DNA of 52,359 bases, taken from the NCBI GenBank assembly GCA_902509695.1, contig CABWYP010000007.1, forward strand, positions 1 to 52,359. The letters run 5' to 3'. This document shows positions 9,487 to 16,711 of this stretch, one piece after another (the first letter of the stretch is position 1; each line of letters begins with the position of its first letter). The position numbers and the translations under genes were made by a program. The DNA is from an uncultured Alphaproteobacteria bacterium. Lineage in GTDB: Bacteria > Pseudomonadota > Alphaproteobacteria > HIMB59. The notes under the pieces are model-generated. The model was not told the origin of the DNA and did not search any database. It was given only the letters and a program-made list of their open reading frames with translations.

Positions 9487-9519
9487 AAAAAAAAAGCAGG
9501 ATCCGAAGATCCTGCTTTT
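9487..9519 (-). terminator. intrinsic terminator of the proteorhodopsin gene with cUUCGg tetraloop
   Basis: On the minus strand the arms AGCAGGATC and GATCCTGCT pair perfectly (9495-9503 with 9508-9516). They are capped by C(TTCG)G, the very stable UUCG tetraloop, and followed by a run of nine T. Extra A-T pairs extend the stem. It lies 20 bases after the proteorhodopsin stop and directly before the start of the next minus-strand gene. Confidence 0.93.
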
Positions 9520-9538
9520 AATAAAATTATCTAATTAA

Positions 9539-10294
9539 TTAAGCTTTAGATTCTGTTGTAGCAACATTCCAAATAATCACACCAAATGCGATCTTATTTA
9601 AAACGTCAGCTAGGTTATAAATAACGTTTAGAGATTCCATGCTTGCTCCACCTGTTAAATAACCAAAGAAATATCCTAATGGATAGATAGCCCAACCAAT
9701 TGTTACGATCCATCTCATAGTTGAGAATGCCTGTTGAACTGAAGCAGGTGCTTTATCAGAAGCCATTTTTCCAGCTTCACCAGCAAATACTTCATATAAG
9801 ATATAAGCCCAACCAGCTAAACCAACGATGAAACCTGCCCACGCATTGATGTATCCAGCTTCACCCATGTATCCAGCGACTAACATGACCAAAGAACCGA
9901 TCATTAGTCTCCAGAAGATACCGCCGGAAGCATTTCCAACAGCTCTTAGGATAATGTAGAATTCAACCATCAATAAAGGCACAGTAATTAACCAATCGAT
10001 GTATCTATATACTGTTGGTGTATCGCCTGTTGCGATCCAAACATCACGCATATAGAAATAGTGAACAGCAGCCACTAAAGTAACCAGACCGGATACTGTG
10101 AGTGATGTCTTCCACTTAGCACTAACTCTTTGAGTTTCTAAGAAAAAGAATGCTGTAGACGCTACAAGCGCCATTGAAATTAACCAAAATGAGATACCAA
10201 CGAAATCGCTGGACTCAAGGTTCGCTGCAGCGTTAGCGAACTGAGGTAATACCAACAATAAAGATGCTGGTAATAGGGTCTTTAATTTAAACAT
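9539..10294 (-). CDS. proteorhodopsin, green-tuned proton pump
   Basis: Seven-helix retinal protein of the cytoplasmic membrane that pumps protons outwards in light. The 251 residues begin with a signal-like leader ending ANA. The key residues sit with a constant +3 offset from the classical green proteorhodopsin: H78 (H75), proton acceptor D100 (D97), proton donor E111 (E108) and Schiff-base lysine K234 (K231). The tuning position (105) is Leu (L108), predicting green absorption. D/E at the acceptor and donor sites predict outward proton pumping rather than sodium pumping or sensing. A good AGGAG site precedes the ATG, and its own terminator follows. It is separated from the carotenoid genes by that terminator and is divergent from the GGPP synthase operon. 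Confidence 0.98.
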   Translation of the reverse strand: MFKLKTLLPASLLLVLPQFANAAANLESSDFVGISFWLISMALVASTAFFFLETQRVSAKWKTSLTVSGLVTLVAAVHYFYMRDVWIATGDTPTVYRYIDWLITVPLLMVEFYIILRAVGNASGGIFWRLMIGSLVMLVAGYMGEAGYINAWAGFIVGLAGWAYILYEVFAGEAGKMASDKAPASVQQAFSTMRWIVTIGWAIYPLGYFFGYLTGGASMESLNVIYNLADVLNKIAFGVIIWNVATTESKA

Positions 10295-10324
10295 AAGAGT
10301 ACTACTCCTTTTTTTTTAATTAGT

Positions 10325-10334
10325 TACGTACGTA
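10325..10334. repeat. perfect 10-base palindrome TACGTACGTA in the proteorhodopsin leader
   Basis: TACGTACGTA is self-complementary and lies about 31-40 bases before the proteorhodopsin ATG, between an AT-rich promoter-like stretch and the A-run/AGGAG ribosome site. It may be an operator near the transcription start or may simply be chance. No regulator is identified. Confidence 0.4.
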
Positions 10335-10370
10335 CTTAATATTAATATGAGAATCCGATGTGGTTGGATG

Positions 10371-10396
10371 TCACATATTCCGTCGGAGTATAGTGA
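10371..10396. promoter_or_regulatory. 26-base imperfect palindrome in the divergent proteorhodopsin/GGPP synthase intergenic region
   Basis: The left arm TCACATATTCCG and right arm CGGAGTATAGTGA are inverted copies around a central T. They match at 11 of 13 positions with one bulge and one T-G mismatch. The element sits in the 171-base gap between divergent proteorhodopsin (minus) and the 71-codon/GGPP synthase operon (plus). Its proteorhodopsin-side end touches a GTGACA hexamer that could be a -35 box. This is the layout expected of a shared operator. No convincing complete -35/-10 pair could be assigned on either strand, so promoter positions are left open. Confidence 0.45.
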
Positions 10397-10465
10397 TAAA
10401 AGCAGAAAAAAAAACTATTTTTAGAATGTTTTTTCCACATATAAATAGGTATAGTATTTACAAAA

Positions 10466-10681
10466 ATGGCTATATTTCAAGATTCTGTATTAGTTGGAGG
10501 CTTTTATTTCTTTTTATCCACATTTATCCTATGGTTTTCAATGAAAAAAATAAATGAATCTCAATTGAGCACTGAAATGAAGAAAAAGCTTAATATATTA
10601 GGGATTATTTTAATGATTTTAGTTGTTATATCGATATTTGCCTATCATTCTAAGCACTATATCATTAACTTGAGCGGTTAA
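10466..10681 (+). CDS. small two-span membrane protein upstream of GGPP synthase, unknown function
   Basis: A 71-residue protein with two membrane spans (about 8-26 and 42-60) separated by a charged loop rich in Lys, Glu and Ser. No family was recognised. Its TAA shares a base with the ATG of the following prenyl-transferase gene (TAATG), a strong sign that it is translated and coupled. No ribosome site is seen before its ATG, and TATA-like hexamers lie only 10-20 bases upstream, so it may have a very short leader. An overlapping 65-codon frame at 10360-10557 lacks such support. Confidence 0.68.
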   Translation: MAIFQDSVLVGGFYFFLSTFILWFSMKKINESQLSTEMKKKLNILGIILMILVVISIFAYHSKHYIINLSG

Positions 10682-11580
10682 TGCATAAAAGAAAGCCATT
10701 TGAAGAAAAACACTTAATAGCTTTCTCCAAAAATTTCGATAAATCTTTTTTAAGACATGTAGAAAGCCAGTACTCTCTGGACAATCGAATTAAAAAAGCA
10801 ATGAATTATTTTATCAAAACAGGTGGAAAAAGAATAAGGCCCTTCTTGATAAATACTTTGGGTGGATACTTAGGTATATCACAAAAACAACTTAATGACT
10901 TCTCTTTAGCAGTGGAGTGTGTCCATCTTCACTCGTTAATACATGATGACCTGCCTTGTATGGATAATGATGATTTTAGGAGAGGGAAGCTTACCGTTCA
11001 TAAGAAATTTGATGAAGCTACAGCTGTTTTAGCTGGAGATATGTTTCAGGTGCTCTCTGTTAAAACTATAGTGGATTCTAAGTTTTTTTCTCCTGATCAA
11101 AAAGTAAAATCAATTCATATGCTTTCAAAAGCAAATGGCCTAGAAGGACTAATTGCCGGACAATCATTGGACATTTACATGAAGAAAAAATCCACTATTA
11201 AAGATATCGAGGTAATGTATCTTTTAAAAACAGGGGCATTATTTAGTCTTTGCTTTAATCTTTTGTTAAATATTAAAAAGATGAGTTTAAAAAAGAAAAA
11301 AGAATTACAAATTATTGGAGATACAATCGGAAAAATTTTTCAAGTTACTGATGATATGCTTGATAGATGGGGGGATGAAAAGAAAGTAGGAAAGAAAATT
11401 AATAAAGACTCACAAAAAGCGAGTATAGCTTACAAATATAATTACAAAGATTGCAAAGAATATCTTAATAAAATTCAAAATAAAAATTATAAAGCTTTAC
11501 AGAATTTTTTTCATGCAAATAAAGAAGGCTTCTTATATATGTCAAGTCTCATTGATTTTATAGTTAGGCGCGTTAAGTAA
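10681..11580 (+). CDS. polyprenyl diphosphate synthase, probable GGPP (or FPP) synthase
   Basis: Condenses IPP with allylic diphosphates to make the C15/C20 precursor. In this context it most likely provides GGPP for CrtB. The 299-residue protein has the first aspartate-rich motif DDLPCMD (D89, D90, D95) followed by RRG, an upstream GGKRIRP, and the second motif VTDDMLD in the C-terminal part. Family and fold are clear. Product length (IspA-type FPP versus CrtE-type GGPP) cannot be decided from these residues. It overlaps the 71-codon gene by one base and is followed 2 bases later by the NTF2-like gene. Confidence 0.92.
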   Translation: MHKRKPFEEKHLIAFSKNFDKSFLRHVESQYSLDNRIKKAMNYFIKTGGKRIRPFLINTLGGYLGISQKQLNDFSLAVECVHLHSLIHDDLPCMDNDDFRRGKLTVHKKFDEATAVLAGDMFQVLSVKTIVDSKFFSPDQKVKSIHMLSKANGLEGLIAGQSLDIYMKKKSTIKDIEVMYLLKTGALFSLCFNLLLNIKKMSLKKKKELQIIGDTIGKIFQVTDDMLDRWGDEKKVGKKINKDSQKASIAYKYNYKDCKEYLNKIQNKNYKALQNFFHANKEGFLYMSSLIDFIVRRVK

Positions 11581-11582
11581 TT

Positions 11583-12056
11583 ATGAAAATAACGAATAAA
11601 GATCTTCTGGAAGCCAGAGAAGCTTGGGGATGTGGAATTATTTCAATTTCAAAAACTTATGATACAAAAGGCATTGCCGAAGCAACTTTAGAGGCCAATA
11701 AGGTCTTAGAAGAATTGTACGCGTTTGACCTTGGGCCTGTTTTATTTAAACCTACTCTTAGCGGTGGACAACAAACTTTTCGTTCTAGTAAAGAAGGAGC
11801 CTTGTCTTATTTTATTGGAAATAATGATAAATATCCTTTGGACAGTGGTTTTGGCATTAAATCTTGGCGCAAATTTCAAGCAGAAACTTCTGAGATTTTT
11901 ATTGATGATAATATTGCAATGTGGATGGGCTGGGTCACGCTTACAAATAAAGATGGAGATTTAGTTAAAGTTGACAAAAGCTGGGGATATAAAAAGCTAC
12001 ATGATAGTTCACTAAAAATTGTTTTGCATCACTCCTCACTTCCTTATCAAGTCTAA
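11583..12056 (+). CDS. NTF2-fold (SnoaL/SgcJ/CaMKII-association-like) protein
   Basis: A 157-residue protein without signal or membrane segment. The pattern AWGxGIISISKTY, then LYAFDLGPVLFKPT, a central SYFIGNN, and a final LKIVLHHSSLPY is that of the NTF2-like superfamily members often labelled SgcJ/EcaC or CaMKII-association domain. These have a cone-shaped hydrophobic pocket that can bind or isomerise small molecules. Some databases mislabel relatives as phosphoribosyl-AMP cyclohydrolase; nothing here supports that. It starts 2 bases after the GGPP synthase stop, so it is co-transcribed with isoprenoid genes. A role with a prenyl or retinoid compound is conceivable but untested. Confidence 0.75.
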   Translation: MKITNKDLLEAREAWGCGIISISKTYDTKGIAEATLEANKVLEELYAFDLGPVLFKPTLSGGQQTFRSSKEGALSYFIGNNDKYPLDSGFGIKSWRKFQAETSEIFIDDNIAMWMGWVTLTNKDGDLVKVDKSWGYKKLHDSSLKIVLHHSSLPYQV

Positions 12057-12068
12057 ATAAATTTTATT

Positions 12069-12467
12069 TTAGTTGTTTATAACTTTGAGAATAACTTGAA
12101 TTGGCTCTCCTTCAACTGTAAAAGCGTCATGAAGATTTGAATTGAGTGTAACCTTAACTATGTTTTCTCTTAAATTAAAAAATCTCTGGGGAATATGATG
12201 CCACTGAGAGTATACCCTAGCAATTTTTATATCATTCACATACAAATGTAGATGACCAGTATTTGTTTGATTATCCTGACCGACAGACGTGGGATCTAAT
12301 TTAAAATTTTTTAAGTCAATGAAAAGATTATATCCATCAATACTATCTTTAATAATCTTCAAATGAACAGAAGGGTAGGGGCTTGTAGCTTCAAATTTGT
12401 GACCAGGGTGATGAGAAAAAGAATTAAAAGATGAAAAACAAAAAAATATTATAAATAAAACCTTCAT
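12069..12467 (-). CDS. secreted histidine-containing protein, unknown function
   Basis: A 132-residue protein with a clear N-terminal signal peptide (hydrophobic to about residue 18). The mature protein begins close to HHPGHKFE. The core has GHLHLYVNDIKIARVYSQW followed by HHIP and a C-terminal part resembling small periplasmic beta-sandwich proteins. Several histidines suggest possible metal binding. No name can be given. It is convergent with the NTF2-like gene, with a 12-base gap. Confidence 0.7.
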   Translation of the reverse strand: MKVLFIIFFCFSSFNSFSHHPGHKFEATSPYPSVHLKIIKDSIDGYNLFIDLKNFKLDPTSVGQDNQTNTGHLHLYVNDIKIARVYSQWHHIPQRFFNLRENIVKVTLNSNLHDAFTVEGEPIQVILKVINN

Positions 12468-12516
12468 AATACTAAATGTATTAATAATCCAATATTTTTA
12501 AACATGTGATCTTGAC

Positions 12517-12942
12517 TCATTTCTGACAAATATCCTTTGAATAGTTTAAATATGTTTCATTATTTCCTAAATGAAAAATTGTAACCTGAATAATTTTTTT
12601 ATCATTTGTGTTACTTTGGATAAAGATACGACATTCTGCAGCGTTATATCGATGAAATTCATAATCCCTTTCCTTTTTAGAAAAATCAAAATTCCCGTAC
12701 TTTGATATCAAAGATGTTAAAATTTTATATTGATAATTTTCAATCCCACTAAAATCTTTCAAGGTTGGTTTTTGCAAATCCTCACCCTCATCCTTATCCT
12801 CTATAATTACTAATTCTTCTTTGGGAGAATAGATAATTTCTTGTTTGGGCTCTGGTAAAATTTTTGGTTTTTGACTTTCCGTTGTTATTTCACAGCTCAT
12901 TATCAAAAGTGCTAAAACTAGTGAGTATAGGTTTCGTTTCAT
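12517..12942 (-). CDS. putative lipoprotein, unknown function
   Basis: A 141-residue protein with a lipoprotein signal: hydrophobic stretch then LIMSC, giving a lipidated cysteine near residue 16. A Pro/Lys/Glu-rich, probably disordered linker follows to about residue 60. A small C-terminal domain contains two further cysteines and the segment YNAAECRIFI. It was not recognised as a known family. It lies 49 bases upstream of, and on the same strand as, the secreted His-containing protein gene, so the two may be co-transcribed. Confidence 0.72.
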   Translation of the reverse strand: MKRNLYSLVLALLIMSCEITTESQKPKILPEPKQEIIYSPKEELVIIEDKDEGEDLQKPTLKDFSGIENYQYKILTSLISKYGNFDFSKKERDYEFHRYNAAECRIFIQSNTNDKKIIQVTIFHLGNNETYLNYSKDICQK

Positions 12943-12999
12943 TATTTTGGATCAGAAGATATTAAGTTAATTAAATCAACAAACAATTAATTTTAAAGT

Positions 13000-13026
13000 T
13001 TGACATATCAAATTATATTCTATAAA
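13000..13026 (+). promoter_or_regulatory. candidate sigma-70 promoter of metY
   Basis: A perfect -35 box TTGACA (13000-13005) is followed after 15 bases by TATAAA (13021-13026). The spacing is a little short of the usual 16-18. Transcription would begin near 13033, leaving a leader of about 20 bases that contains the AGGA ribosome site before the ATG. That is too short for a riboswitch. Confidence 0.55.
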
Positions 13027-13051
13027 AAGAACATAATGAAATGAGGATATT

Positions 13052-14362
13052 ATGCCCACAACATCAAATCACCCAGAGACACTAGCCCTTCACGGGGGAA
13101 GCTTTAGAAAGGATGCATCTACAAACGCAGTTGCTGTTCCTATATATCAAACTACATCTTATGAGTTTAATTCTACGGAGCATGCTGGAAATTTATTTGC
13201 CCTTAAGGAATTAGGCAACATTTATACAAGAATTATGAACCCTACTAATGCTGTTCTTGAAGAAAGACTCGCAGCAATAGAAGGAGGAGCCGCTGCTCTT
13301 GCGGTAAGTTCTGGTCAGGCAGCTTCTGCAATTTCTATTCAGAATGTTGCTCAAGCAGGAGATAATATTGTTTGTTCCACAGATATCTATGGAGGTACAT
13401 GGAATTTATTCAATAATACCCTTAGAACTCAAGGTATTGATGTTCGGTTTGCAGATCCCTCAGACCCTGATAATTTCAGAAAACTCACAGATGATAAAAC
13501 AAGAGCATACTATGCTGAGACATTGCCTAATCCTAAACTCTCTGTTTTTCCTATTGAAGAAGTAGCAAAGATAGGAAGACCGTTGGGCATTCCTTTAATT
13601 ATAGATAACACAGCCGCCCCACTTAGCTGTAAACCTTTTGATTATGGTGCTGCTATTGTTATGCATTCAATGACTAAATGGATAGGTGGTCACGGAACTT
13701 CAATTGGAGGAATTATAATTGATGGAGGTAATTTTGATTGGACTGCTTTACCTGAACGTCAACCATTTTATAATCAACCTGATGCTAGTTATCATGGAGC
13801 AGTTTGGGGAGATATCGTTCCACAAATTTTTGGTGTCCAAATTGCTTTTGCTATTCGAGCAAGAGTAGTGATGTTAAGAGATTTAGGCTCTGCTATAGCA
13901 CCTCAAAACTCTTTTAATTTAATACAAGGATTGGAAACTCTCCCTTTAAGAGTAAAACAACATAATGCTAATGCGGAAATAATAGCTAATTTCCTTAAAG
14001 ATCATAAACAGATTGCTAAAATTAATTATCCAAAATTTGCTGAGGGAAAAAGCAAACAAAATGCAAAGAAATACCTTGGTGATAACAACGGGGCTATGAT
14101 TGGCATTGAATTAAAAAAAGGCGTAGAAGGAGGAAAAGCATTCATTGATGCACTTAAACTTCATTATCATGTTGCCAACATCGGCGATGCGAGGAGTTTA
14201 GCTATTCATCCAGCCTCTACAACACACTCCCAATTAAGCGAAGAAGAACAATTAAAAGCTGGAGTTACACCTGGATATGTTCGTTTGTGTGTAGGTCTAG
14301 AACACACAGATGACATCATTGAAGATTTAAAACTTGGTCTTGAAGCAGCAAGTAAAGTTTAG
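13052..14362 (+). CDS. metY: O-acetylhomoserine sulfhydrylase (aminocarboxypropyltransferase)
   Basis: PLP enzyme of the Cys/Met-metabolism family that makes homocysteine directly from O-acetylhomoserine and sulfide, in methionine synthesis. At 436 residues it has the longer length of MetY rather than the shorter MetB/MetC. It has the N-terminal LHGGSFRKD and VPIYQTTSYEF, then YTRIMNPTN, SSGQAA and the PLP-lysine segment HSMTKWIGGHG. AGGA precedes the ATG. It is a single-gene unit, with a promoter before it and a terminator after it. Confidence 0.95.
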   Translation: MPTTSNHPETLALHGGSFRKDASTNAVAVPIYQTTSYEFNSTEHAGNLFALKELGNIYTRIMNPTNAVLEERLAAIEGGAAALAVSSGQAASAISIQNVAQAGDNIVCSTDIYGGTWNLFNNTLRTQGIDVRFADPSDPDNFRKLTDDKTRAYYAETLPNPKLSVFPIEEVAKIGRPLGIPLIIDNTAAPLSCKPFDYGAAIVMHSMTKWIGGHGTSIGGIIIDGGNFDWTALPERQPFYNQPDASYHGAVWGDIVPQIFGVQIAFAIRARVVMLRDLGSAIAPQNSFNLIQGLETLPLRVKQHNANAEIIANFLKDHKQIAKINYPKFAEGKSKQNAKKYLGDNNGAMIGIELKKGVEGGKAFIDALKLHYHVANIGDARSLAIHPASTTHSQLSEEEQLKAGVTPGYVRLCVGLEHTDDIIEDLKLGLEAASKV

Positions 14363-14389
14363 ATAGTGAATCCTCACACTGTTTAAAGA

Positions 14390-14437
14390 AAAGGGCGCAA
14401 CAAAATAACTACTCCTTTTTAAGATGCGCCCTTTTTT
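14390..14437 (+). terminator. intrinsic terminator after metY
   Basis: AAAGGGCGCA (14390-14399) pairs with TGCGCCCTTT (14425-14434) across a 25-base loop, followed by more T. It lies 27 bases after the metY stop and isolates metY from the next gene. Confidence 0.88.
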
Positions 14438-14466
14438 CAAATCATGATTTAGTTTATATTTAATAT

Positions 14467-15378
14467 GTGAAGATAAAATACGAACAGCCTATCGTACTTC
14501 ATCAATCTTATAAAAGTATTTTGGGTCAAAGGCCTATATGGGATTGGAGAAAAGATAAACTATTTTGGATAGATATTTATGAGAATAAAATAATCAAAAC
14601 AGATCAAGATAGCATTGAAGAAAATCAATATTTAGTCCCAGAAGGCATTACAAATATCTTACTACAAGATAATGAAAAATATCTAATTAGTTCAAATGAC
14701 TCAATCTTTTCACTACAACCCTCAATGATAAAAAAAAATCTTATTGCAAAGGTTAATTTTGAAAACCAAGATAATAGAATAAATGATGCTAACATTGACC
14801 TTAATGGTTTTGTTTGGCTTTCAACTATGGATACAAAACAGAAAACAGAAACAGGAAAAATCATTTGTTATGATGTAAACCTAGATCCTATTATCACAGA
14901 TAGTTCTTATATCATTTCAAATGGCCCTACTTTTGATTATGAGAGAAATATTGGTTATGTGACTGACTCTATTAAAAGAGTAATTTATCGTTTTTCACTT
15001 AAAGAAATTTCTAAGAATGGAGTATATAAAAGCGTTTTCTTGTCAATGAATAACATTGATGGCAATCCAGATGGAATGACAGTTGATAAAAAAGGTAATT
15101 TATGGGTTGCCATGTGGGGAAGTGGCAAGGTTTGTTGCTTTGATAAAGACGGTAATTTAAAAATTATATTACAACTTCCCGTCTCAAAAGTGACTAGTTG
15201 CACTTTTGGAGGTTATGATTTAAATGAGTTATTTATTACAACAGCTTCTGTGGGTTTAAATGATATTGAATCAGAAAGACAGCCACATGCTGGGAAACTA
15301 TTTAAATTTTCTACCCAAGAACAAGGGTATGCCGCCAACTGCTATAGATCTGAAAATTCAAGAAATTTGTATCACTAA
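14467..15378 (+). CDS. SMP-30/gluconolactonase/regucalcin-like beta-propeller protein
   Basis: A 303-residue protein starting with GTG. It has the SMP-30 repeats: RPIWDWRKDKLFWIDI near the N-terminus, SNGPTFDYERNIGYVTDS in the middle, PDGMTVDKKGNLWVAMW, and a C-terminal CTFGGYDLNELFITTAS. Family members hydrolyse sugar lactones with one metal ion held by Glu, Asn and Asp. The Asn (SNG) and Asp (PDG) are present. The N-terminal Glu of the usual GExPxW motif is Gln here (Q21 in LGQRPIW). Substrate is unknown. It is followed 3 bases later by the TIGR03643 gene. Confidence 0.87.
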   Translation: MKIKYEQPIVLHQSYKSILGQRPIWDWRKDKLFWIDIYENKIIKTDQDSIEENQYLVPEGITNILLQDNEKYLISSNDSIFSLQPSMIKKNLIAKVNFENQDNRINDANIDLNGFVWLSTMDTKQKTETGKIICYDVNLDPIITDSSYIISNGPTFDYERNIGYVTDSIKRVIYRFSLKEISKNGVYKSVFLSMNNIDGNPDGMTVDKKGNLWVAMWGSGKVCCFDKDGNLKIILQLPVSKVTSCTFGGYDLNELFITTASVGLNDIESERQPHAGKLFKFSTQEQGYAANCYRSENSRNLYH

Positions 15379-15381
15379 TAA

Positions 15382-15600
15382 ATGAATTTTACTCAATCAG
15401 AGATCAGCCACATTATTGAGATGGCATGGGATGATCAAACAGACTTTAGTCATATTACTAAAATTTATGATATTGATGAGGGAGATGTAAAAAAAATTAT
15501 GAAAAAAAATATTAAAAGAAAAAGTTATGAAATTTGGAGAAAAAGGATATCTCAACGCAGTGCACAAAAAACTCAACTTCAAGGAAGAATTGATGCCTAA
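15382..15600 (+). CDS. TIGR03643/DUF2805 family small protein
   Basis: A 72-residue protein with the features of this uncharacterised family: IIEMAWDDQTDF near the start, an ItKIYDIDEGDVKKIM helix-turn-helix-like stretch, and SYEIWRKRISQRSAQKT at the end. Rich in basic residues; function unknown, and DNA/RNA binding is only a guess from the helix-turn-helix look. It overlaps msrA by 8 bases (ATGCCTAA) and follows the SMP-30 gene by 3 bases. Confidence 0.85.
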   Translation: MNFTQSEISHIIEMAWDDQTDFSHITKIYDIDEGDVKKIMKKNIKRKSYEIWRKRISQRSAQKTQLQGRIDA

Positions 15601-16057
15601 AGCTTTATTTGGCGCTGGATGTTTTTGGGGAGTAGAAAAAAAATTCTCTGAGGTAAAAGGAGTTACAGATACTGAAGTTGGATATTCACAAGGTATCTCA
15701 GACCACACAACGTATGAAGAGGTATGTTCAGGAAAAACCAATCATGCAGAAGTAGTTCTTGTTCATTATGATGAAACTAAAATAAATTATTTAGATTTGG
15801 TTAATTTTTTCTTTCAGATCCATGATCCCACAACTTTGAATCAGCAAGGTCCAGATAGAGGTACACAATACCGTTCTGTAATTGGTTGTTATGGTGACAA
15901 ACAAATTAAAGTAGCTGAGGATATTAAAGATAAATTAAACGATAATCAGTTTAACAAAAAAATAACAACTACAATTGAATTGGTTAAAAATTATTGTACT
16001 GCTGAAGACTATCATCAAAAATATCTTGAAAAAAAATATTCTTTTCTAAATATTTGA
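15593..16057 (+). CDS. msrA: peptide-methionine (S)-S-oxide reductase
   Basis: Repairs oxidised methionine (S-sulfoxide) in proteins and free methionine. The ATG at 15593 is preferred because it follows AAGGAAG and gives a standard 154-residue enzyme. A longer frame from 15527 would add 22 residues overlapping the previous gene. The catalytic cysteine is C10 in GAGCFWG. Other motifs are TEVGYSQG, HAEVV, HDPTT, QGPDRGTQYRS and AEDYHQKYL. Near the C-terminus a Cys replaces the usual aromatic/Pro before AEDYHQ. Confidence 0.95.
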   Translation: MPKALFGAGCFWGVEKKFSEVKGVTDTEVGYSQGISDHTTYEEVCSGKTNHAEVVLVHYDETKINYLDLVNFFFQIHDPTTLNQQGPDRGTQYRSVIGCYGDKQIKVAEDIKDKLNDNQFNKKITTTIELVKNYCTAEDYHQKYLEKKYSFLNI

Positions 16058-16060
16058 TTT

Positions 16061-16711
16061 TTACACAGGAGAGTATGGATAAATTATTTTTGGAAATTTG
16101 TAGCTTCCTTTCTTGTTATAGAAGTCATTAACAAAAAAATTTGATTGAAGTTTAGATAGTCCTAATTCTTTTTTTTTTATAAACTTAAAATCTGATAATT
16201 TTTTTAACTTATCCAAGCCATTTCCTATTAACAGATATTCTTTGCTTAACAGATTTAAAAGATCATCATCAATGTTATATGTTACAGTTTTACCAACAAG
16301 CTTGCCTTTATCATTAATTTTTTGAATAGCTAAATCTCTGCGATTGGTATCAATTAAACAAAGCAAGTTTTTATTTATTTCTTCCTTGATACCTAAAAAA
16401 TAATGTTCAAAGATAGAATAACTGAAAATCCTAATCTTATGATTAAAAAAAAATCCTTTCATTAAAGCATGGCAATTTCTAATCGCTGTAAATCTAGAAG
16501 GACCTTTGTTTAAGTGAAGATTTTTTATGTTTTTAGGGTGTATTTTTGTCTCGCAGATTAGCTTCTCTAGTAGTTTTGATAAGACTTTTTCGTGACCGTA
16601 TTCACATTTCTTAGTCTGGTCCCATAGAATTTTTTTATTTTTAAATAAAGTAATAGAACAGTATGATAGTGAACTATCGATGCCTATTTCTAAATTACCT
16701 TGGATTTTCAT
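16061..16711 (-). CDS. tsaB: tRNA t6A biosynthesis protein TsaB (divergent)
   Basis: Non-catalytic partner in the TsaBDE complex that makes N6-threonylcarbamoyladenosine at position 37 of ANN-decoding tRNAs. From the ATG at 16711 it is 216 residues; the frame also runs to a TTG at 16723. It shows the ASKHA-type N-terminus LEIGIDSSLSYCSITLF, then GHEKVLSKLL and GPSRFTAIRNCHALMKG (compare GPGSFTGIRxGxxxAKG), and a C-terminal YPYSPV. Sequence is degenerate relative to E. coli, but the pattern is consistent. Its 5' end overlaps the divergent deacetylase gene by 32 bases. Confidence 0.82.
   Translation of the reverse strand: MKIQGNLEIGIDSSLSYCSITLFKNKKILWDQTKKCEYGHEKVLSKLLEKLICETKIHPKNIKNLHLNKGPSRFTAIRNCHALMKGFFFNHKIRIFSYSIFEHYFLGIKEEINKNLLCLIDTNRRDLAIQKINDKGKLVGKTVTYNIDDDLLNLLSKEYLLIGNGLDKLKKLSDFKFIKKKELGLSKLQSNFFVNDFYNKKGSYKFPKIIYPYSPV

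Noticed and set aside
10360-10557. 65-codon plus-strand frame upstream of GGPP synthase
   Set aside because: It overlaps the better supported 71-codon gene in another frame, covers the palindrome region, and has no ribosome site or coupling.
12943-13051. SAM riboswitch (SAM-II/SAM-V) upstream of metY, as known in some marine alphaproteobacteria
   Set aside because: The TTGACA/TATAAA promoter leaves only about 20 bases of leader, and I could not find a pseudoknot core. A covariance-model search would settle it.
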